Origin: UBA6522 sp965237785
Lineage (GTDB): Bacteria > Pseudomonadota > Gammaproteobacteria > Steroidobacterales > Rariloculaceae
Length of the DNA: 64,000 nucleotides
Direction: 5' to 3'
Assembly (NCBI GenBank): GCA_965237785.1
Contig: OZ250159.1
Location: 1,860,001-1,924,000 of the forward strand
Shown here: piece by piece, positions 60,804 through 64,000 of the stretch
Position numbering within the stretch: the first letter of the stretch is position 1
Layout: each line of letters opens with the position of its first letter
The notes under the pieces: generated by a model
What the model saw: only the letters and a program-made list of their open reading frames with translations
The model's database searches: none
What the model was told of the DNA's origin: nothing
Made by a program: the position numbers and the translations under genes

Positions 60804-61731
60804 CCTCGGCGGCCTTGATCGTGTTTGCCAGCAACATCGCAATCGTCAAGGGGCCAACACCCCCTGGAACCGGTGTCAGCGCCCCGGCGACGCATGCGAC
60901 CTCCGGATGCACGTCGCCGGTCACGACCGACCCGCGCTTGTCGAAAGCTGCCAGCTTCCTGGAACCGGCCCCGAACAGCTGCTCAACCTGGGCGCGGTTG
61001 GTGAGAGGATTCATCCCAACGTCGACAACCGTCGCCCCCGATTTCACGAAATCCGAGGTCACGAACGCCGCCCGGCCGATGGCCGCCACCAGGATATCGG
61101 CAGACACCGCGACCGCGGGCAAATCGACCGTCTTCGAATGGCAGATCGTCACCGTGGCGTGACGGTGCAGCAGCAGCATGGCCATCGGCTTCCCGACGGT
61201 ATCGCTGCGACCGATCACCACCGCGCGGGCGCCGGCAATCTCGACGCCTTCCCGGTCAAGCAGCTCGATGATTCCCGACGGCGTGCAGGGCGCAAGCGCA
61301 GGACGATTCTGGACGAGACGCCCCACGTTGACCGGGTTGAACCCGTCGACGTCTTTCGCCGGGTCGATCGTGTCGAACACACGCTGCTCGGCGTCACCCC
61401 CCATCGCCTCGGGGAGCGGCGACTGCACGAGGATGCCGTCGTGCGAGCCACTGGCGTTGAACTCCCGGACGATTGCCAGGGCTTCCTCGAGCGACGCGGT
61501 CTCGGAGAGGCGCCTCAGGTCACTCGCCATCCCGAGTTCCTCACTGTTCCTGATTTTGTTGCGGACGTAGATCTCCGACCCCGGATCGCTCCCCGCCAGA
61601 AGAATGCCGAGCATGGGAGCTCGACCGGCCTGACGGGCGAACGTATCAATCCTCGACCGCAGCCCCTCCCGTATCCGGGCAGCCACAGTCTTGCCGTCGA
61701 GTACTCGAGCTGTCGTCGGGTTTCCCGTCAC
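60763..61731 (-). CDS. folD: Bifunctional methylenetetrahydrofolate dehydrogenase/cyclohydrolase
   Basis: 322 residues with all FolD landmarks: GSEIYVRNKIRNSEELGM (catalytic Lys), DGILVQSPLPEAM, PAKDVDGFNPVNVGRL, PCTPSGIIELL, AVVIGRSDTVGKPMAMLLLH and VVDVGMN, GGVGPLTIAMLLANT. It converts 5,10-methylene-THF to 10-formyl-THF in the cytoplasm. It starts with GTG. It is longer than the usual 285-300 residues because its natural end is missing: the last residues (RTLQAAAVRWS) come from adjoining sulfatase debris read out of frame. Confidence 0.93.
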   Translation of the reverse strand: MTGNPTTARVLDGKTVAARIREGLRSRIDTFARQAGRAPMLGILLAGSDPGSEIYVRNKIRNSEELGMASDLRRLSETASLEEALAIVREFNASGSHDGILVQSPLPEAMGGDAEQRVFDTIDPAKDVDGFNPVNVGRLVQNRPALAPCTPSGIIELLDREGVEIAGARAVVIGRSDTVGKPMAMLLLHRHATVTICHSKTVDLPAVAVSADILVAAIGRAAFVTSDFVKSGATVVDVGMNPLTNRAQVEQLFGAGSRKLAAFDKRGSVVTGDVHPEVACVAGALTPVPGGVGPLTIAMLLANTIKAAEARRTLQAAAVRWS

Positions 61732-61867
61732 GGGTGGTTCTCACTGGTCTGTCGGATGGTCATGCAACAGGCGCGCTCATTCTATCTGCCGGTTCCGGAA
61801 CGGTCCACCGGCGGCGCACCCGACATCCTGTCCTTCTACTGCGTCATCGCGGGCTGGACCGTCGCGC

Positions 61868-62578
61868 CTACAGGCGGTCGTCGTAACTCGCCGCCTCGAT
61901 GGTGCAGCCGAACTCGAGTATCTCGAAGTCCACGCGAAAGAACTCGAAGCTCATCGTGAATGAGTCGAGATAATAAACGGGATCCGTATGCGTGATGTCG
62001 ACGAACAGCGAATCGCCGTCCGCGCGGTATCGCTCCTCCATAACCATCTGGGTTGATTGCGGATAGCCTTCGGCCTCGCCGCGCGTCTCCAGCAATCCCG
62101 CGTACGAACCGGCAGTTTCGACGACGAGCGTTTCGCCGTCGTAGCGGCCGATCGATCGTCCCAGATGCGGATGATCGGCCACGGTGTACGGCGCGTCGTC
62201 CAGGCGCAACTCCGGATCCAGCGGGACCCGCCGCTTGACATCCATGTACTCGAAGTTGATCTCCACGTAACCATCGTGCAGGCGGATCTCGAACGGGGGA
62301 TCGGGGATGCCGATGACATTGGTCAGGCTACCCGGCTTGCACTGCAGGTCGGGATCGTCTCTCAGTGGAACGTAGTCGGCGACCGCGGCCTGACCTGCGG
62401 GCGTCAGCTCGACCAGGGGTCTTGAAGCCGACAGCTGCATCCAGGCGCCGTCGAGTTCACTGCGTTGTGCGGCGGCAGACAGTGGCAGCGTCACCAGGAA
62501 CGCCACCGGGAGCCAGCCAAGTCCGACCCTATGGGAGTTGCATGCCCTGTTGCATGCCCTGCCGCATGCCCTGCGCAT
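61868..62578 (-). CDS. Secreted W-module protein
   Basis: About 236 residues. The ATG overlaps the stop of the upstream DUF6152 gene (TAATG). The N-terminus is odd: three 12-bp repeats encode RACGRACNRACN before the signal peptide proper (GLGWLPVAFLVTLPLSAAA). The module has YMDVKRRVPLD, LGRSIGRYDGETLVVETAGS and MEERYRADGDSLFVDITHTD, with Tyr in place of the usual Trp. Coupling to a DUF6152 gene supports a shared function. Confidence 0.82.
   Translation of the reverse strand: MRRACGRACNRACNSHRVGLGWLPVAFLVTLPLSAAAQRSELDGAWMQLSASRPLVELTPAGQAAVADYVPLRDDPDLQCKPGSLTNVIGIPDPPFEIRLHDGYVEINFEYMDVKRRVPLDPELRLDDAPYTVADHPHLGRSIGRYDGETLVVETAGSYAGLLETRGEAEGYPQSTQMVMEERYRADGDSLFVDITHTDPVYYLDSFTMSFEFFRVDFEILEFGCTIEAASYDDRL
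62537..62572. repeat. Three 12-bp tandem repeats at the 5' end of a coding region
   Basis: AGGGCATGC(G/A)(G/A)C is repeated three times on the minus strand directly after the ATG of the W-module gene and encodes R-A-C-(G/N) units. It lengthens the basic region of the signal peptide and adds three cysteines, which is unusual. Confidence 0.8.
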
Positions 62579-63024
62579 TATCGCTCCGGCGCTTCGCACT
62601 CGACATCCCCGCTGGTCAGCGCATCGCGAAACGCGGCAAAGCCGCAGTCACGAATCGTCGAACCATCCGGCAGGACCAGGCTTCTGATGTATCCAACATG
62701 TTCGAGACGCCTGCTCGGGATCATGGTGACGGTGATCTCATCCCCCTCCTTTATTCGGTCGACCTCGACGCCGCGTCGAATGAGATCGTTCCTCGTACCC
62801 CATTCGGCTAACCAATGGGCTACTGTGCCGTCCTCTTCCACCACATCGATCTCCAGGTGGGTGTGAGGATTCCGTAAGTGGAATGCGGTTAGCGTACCGG
62901 TAATTTCGACTCTGAGCCCCCGGTCGAAGTTGGCGCTCACCGAATGATGGGCCGACACGATCTGGCTGCTCAGACAGAGCGCCCCCGCGAGAAGTGCTGC
63001 TTTCGCTATTCGGTCGAACATCAT
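62578..63024 (-). CDS. DUF6152 family secreted protein
   Basis: 148 residues: signal (AKAALLAGALCLSSQIVSA), HHSVSANFDRGLRVEITGTL, AFHLRNPHTHLEIDV, W-LAEWGTRNDLIRRGVEVDR, GDEITVTMIPSRRLEHVGYI and a C-terminal ALTSGDVECEAPER. The NPH is preceded by LR rather than W. Its stop codon overlaps the start of the W-module gene (TAATG), the tightest DUF6152/W-module coupling in the window. Confidence 0.87.
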   Translation of the reverse strand: MMFDRIAKAALLAGALCLSSQIVSAHHSVSANFDRGLRVEITGTLTAFHLRNPHTHLEIDVVEEDGTVAHWLAEWGTRNDLIRRGVEVDRIKEGDEITVTMIPSRRLEHVGYIRSLVLPDGSTIRDCGFAAFRDALTSGDVECEAPER

Positions 63025-63162
63025 TGCTTCCACCCTCAACCAACCTCGCTTATAGCCTACGCAGTAATAACCCCATAAGGGAAGTCCGATCCATCGATTA
63101 TGCAAATTGCGCATGCGCGAGAGCGGCAAACGAATTGCCTCGATGACTCACCACATAGCTCC

Positions 63163-64000
63163 CTAATAGGTCGGATGGACGCGGCTGATCACCAGATCCG
63201 GGTTCGCTCCCTCTCTGGGGACGAACTTCTGCGCGCGACCGGTGTTGACTTCCGAGATGTAGAAGTTGCCTTCTTCGTCAACGGTCATGCCGTGGACTCC
63301 CCACATGCCGCCGGGAAAGGTACCCCAGGTACCCCAGGAGTCCAGGAAGTTTCCGTCGAGATCGTACTTGAGGAGCTTCGTCGTCCCCGCATCCATGATC
63401 CACACCGCAGCGTTTGCCACAATCAGGTATTGAACGTCCGACGGAGGATCGCCAACCCGCCATTGGTCGAGAAAACGACCGTCCTGATCGAAAACCTGGA
63501 TTCGATTGTTCATCCGGTCGCTGACGTAGACACGCCCCGACTCCAGATCGATGTCGATGCCGTGCAGGGCATTGAAGTATCCCGGACGCGTATCATCCGG
63601 CAACGTGCCTTCCTGGCCCCACTGCAACAGATAGTTACCATCGTGGTCGAACTTCATTACCCGAGAGTTCACGTAGCCGTCGGTAACGAATATCGCGTCC
63701 TCTGAGAACGCCATAAAGGTCGGCCGTGCGAAGTGATGTTCGTCCTGCCCGGGTTCATTGGGCACGCCCAGCGTTTGCACTATCTCCTTGCCGTCATTGG
63801 TGAATTTGTAAATCGCGTGAGCGAAGTCGTCGACGATCCAGATGTGCTTGTCCGGATCGAATGGATTGACGTGAACGGCATGCGGTTTGACCCACATGGA
63901 ATCCCATTGGTCCCATGTCTCGACAATATTGCCCTCGCGGTCGATAACGACGACGCAATGCTCCCAGCGCGCATCCACGCCACGGATGTAGCCAGCCCCT
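63163..64000 (-). CDS. NHL-repeat beta-propeller protein (5' part outside the window)
   Basis: At least 279 residues; the frame is open to the right edge. It parallels the protein at 12582-13862 throughout: RWEHCVVVIDREGNIVETWD, QWDSMWVKPHAVHVNPFDPD, HHFARPTFMAFSEDAIFVTD, NALHGIDIDLESGRVYVSDR, NNRIQVFDQDGRFLDQW and GVHGMTVDEEGNFYISEV. About 140 N-terminal residues, including the anchor, should lie beyond the window. Confidence 0.88.
   Translation of the reverse strand, partial: GAGYIRGVDARWEHCVVVIDREGNIVETWDQWDSMWVKPHAVHVNPFDPDKHIWIVDDFAHAIYKFTNDGKEIVQTLGVPNEPGQDEHHFARPTFMAFSEDAIFVTDGYVNSRVMKFDHDGNYLLQWGQEGTLPDDTRPGYFNALHGIDIDLESGRVYVSDRMNNRIQVFDQDGRFLDQWRVGDPPSDVQYLIVANAAVWIMDAGTTKLLKYDLDGNFLDSWGTWGTFPGGMWGVHGMTVDEEGNFYISEVNTGRAQKFVPREGANPDLVISRVHPTY

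Overview
The window is high-GC DNA from what looks like a Gammaproteobacterium. That placement is an inference from a TIGR02444/DUF2390 gene, MtfA (M90), FolD, two TonB-dependent receptors, Tat and lipoprotein signals, and a tRNA with encoded CCA. No rRNA or ribosomal protein gene is present to settle it.

Layout. 1-16.4 kb: a DUF6152 gene with its partner gene, a second DUF6152 gene, a DUF2390 gene, a UbiD-like remnant, a Tat-exported TPP enzyme with a cytochrome c, a zinc-type TonB receptor next to a scrambled CDF transporter, a thiolase lacking its usual cysteine, and an operon of two alpha/beta hydrolases around an NHL-repeat protein. 16.6 kb: tRNA-Ser(UGA), followed at once by AT-rich DNA. 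17-35 kb: an accessory zone with a possible HicBA-like gene pair, IS pieces, two long copies and two short remnants of a vapBC-mtfA-reductase block, a vsr/C5-methyltransferase/endonuclease operon, yefM-yoeB, a 903-residue orphan protein, a class II Fic protein, a CBS protein and a DUF1269-like gene. 35-44.7 kb: DUF6152 fusions, a metallophosphoesterase, a sulfatase, two endostatin/lectin-like secreted proteins and a broken glycerophosphodiesterase. 45-46.6 kb: remnants of an integrase, a type ISP-like enzyme and higB, next to an intact higA. 46.9-64 kb: a lipoprotein hydrolase, VOC protein, arylsulfotransferase, TonB receptor, folD, many DUF6152 and partner genes, and a second NHL protein running off the end.

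The most unusual feature is a local expansion of two secreted protein modules. The first is DUF6152: signal peptide, then HHS, then a W-x-NPH motif about 30 residues later. The second has no name that I know; its signature is G-x-S-[VI]-G-x-[WY]-x-G-x-TLVV-x-T and I call it the W-module. DUF6152 occurs at about 14 loci and the W-module at about 10. They occur as separate neighbouring genes, as translationally coupled genes (TAATG), and as fused proteins. This is a Rosetta-stone pattern for two parts that work together at the cell surface or in the periplasm. Their interleaving with TonB receptors, an arylsulfotransferase, sulfatases and NHL proteins suggests a role in handling an extracellular compound, but no function can be read from the sequence.

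The second theme is decay by internal excision. Many genes survive as a retained end or ends with the middle removed: UbiD-like, DUF1269, mtfA/reductase, a DUF6152 fusion, a sulfatase and an arylsulfotransferase. At least one junction lies in a 7-bp microhomology. Several intact genes (folD, higA) have C-termini or stop codons borrowed from the debris next to them.
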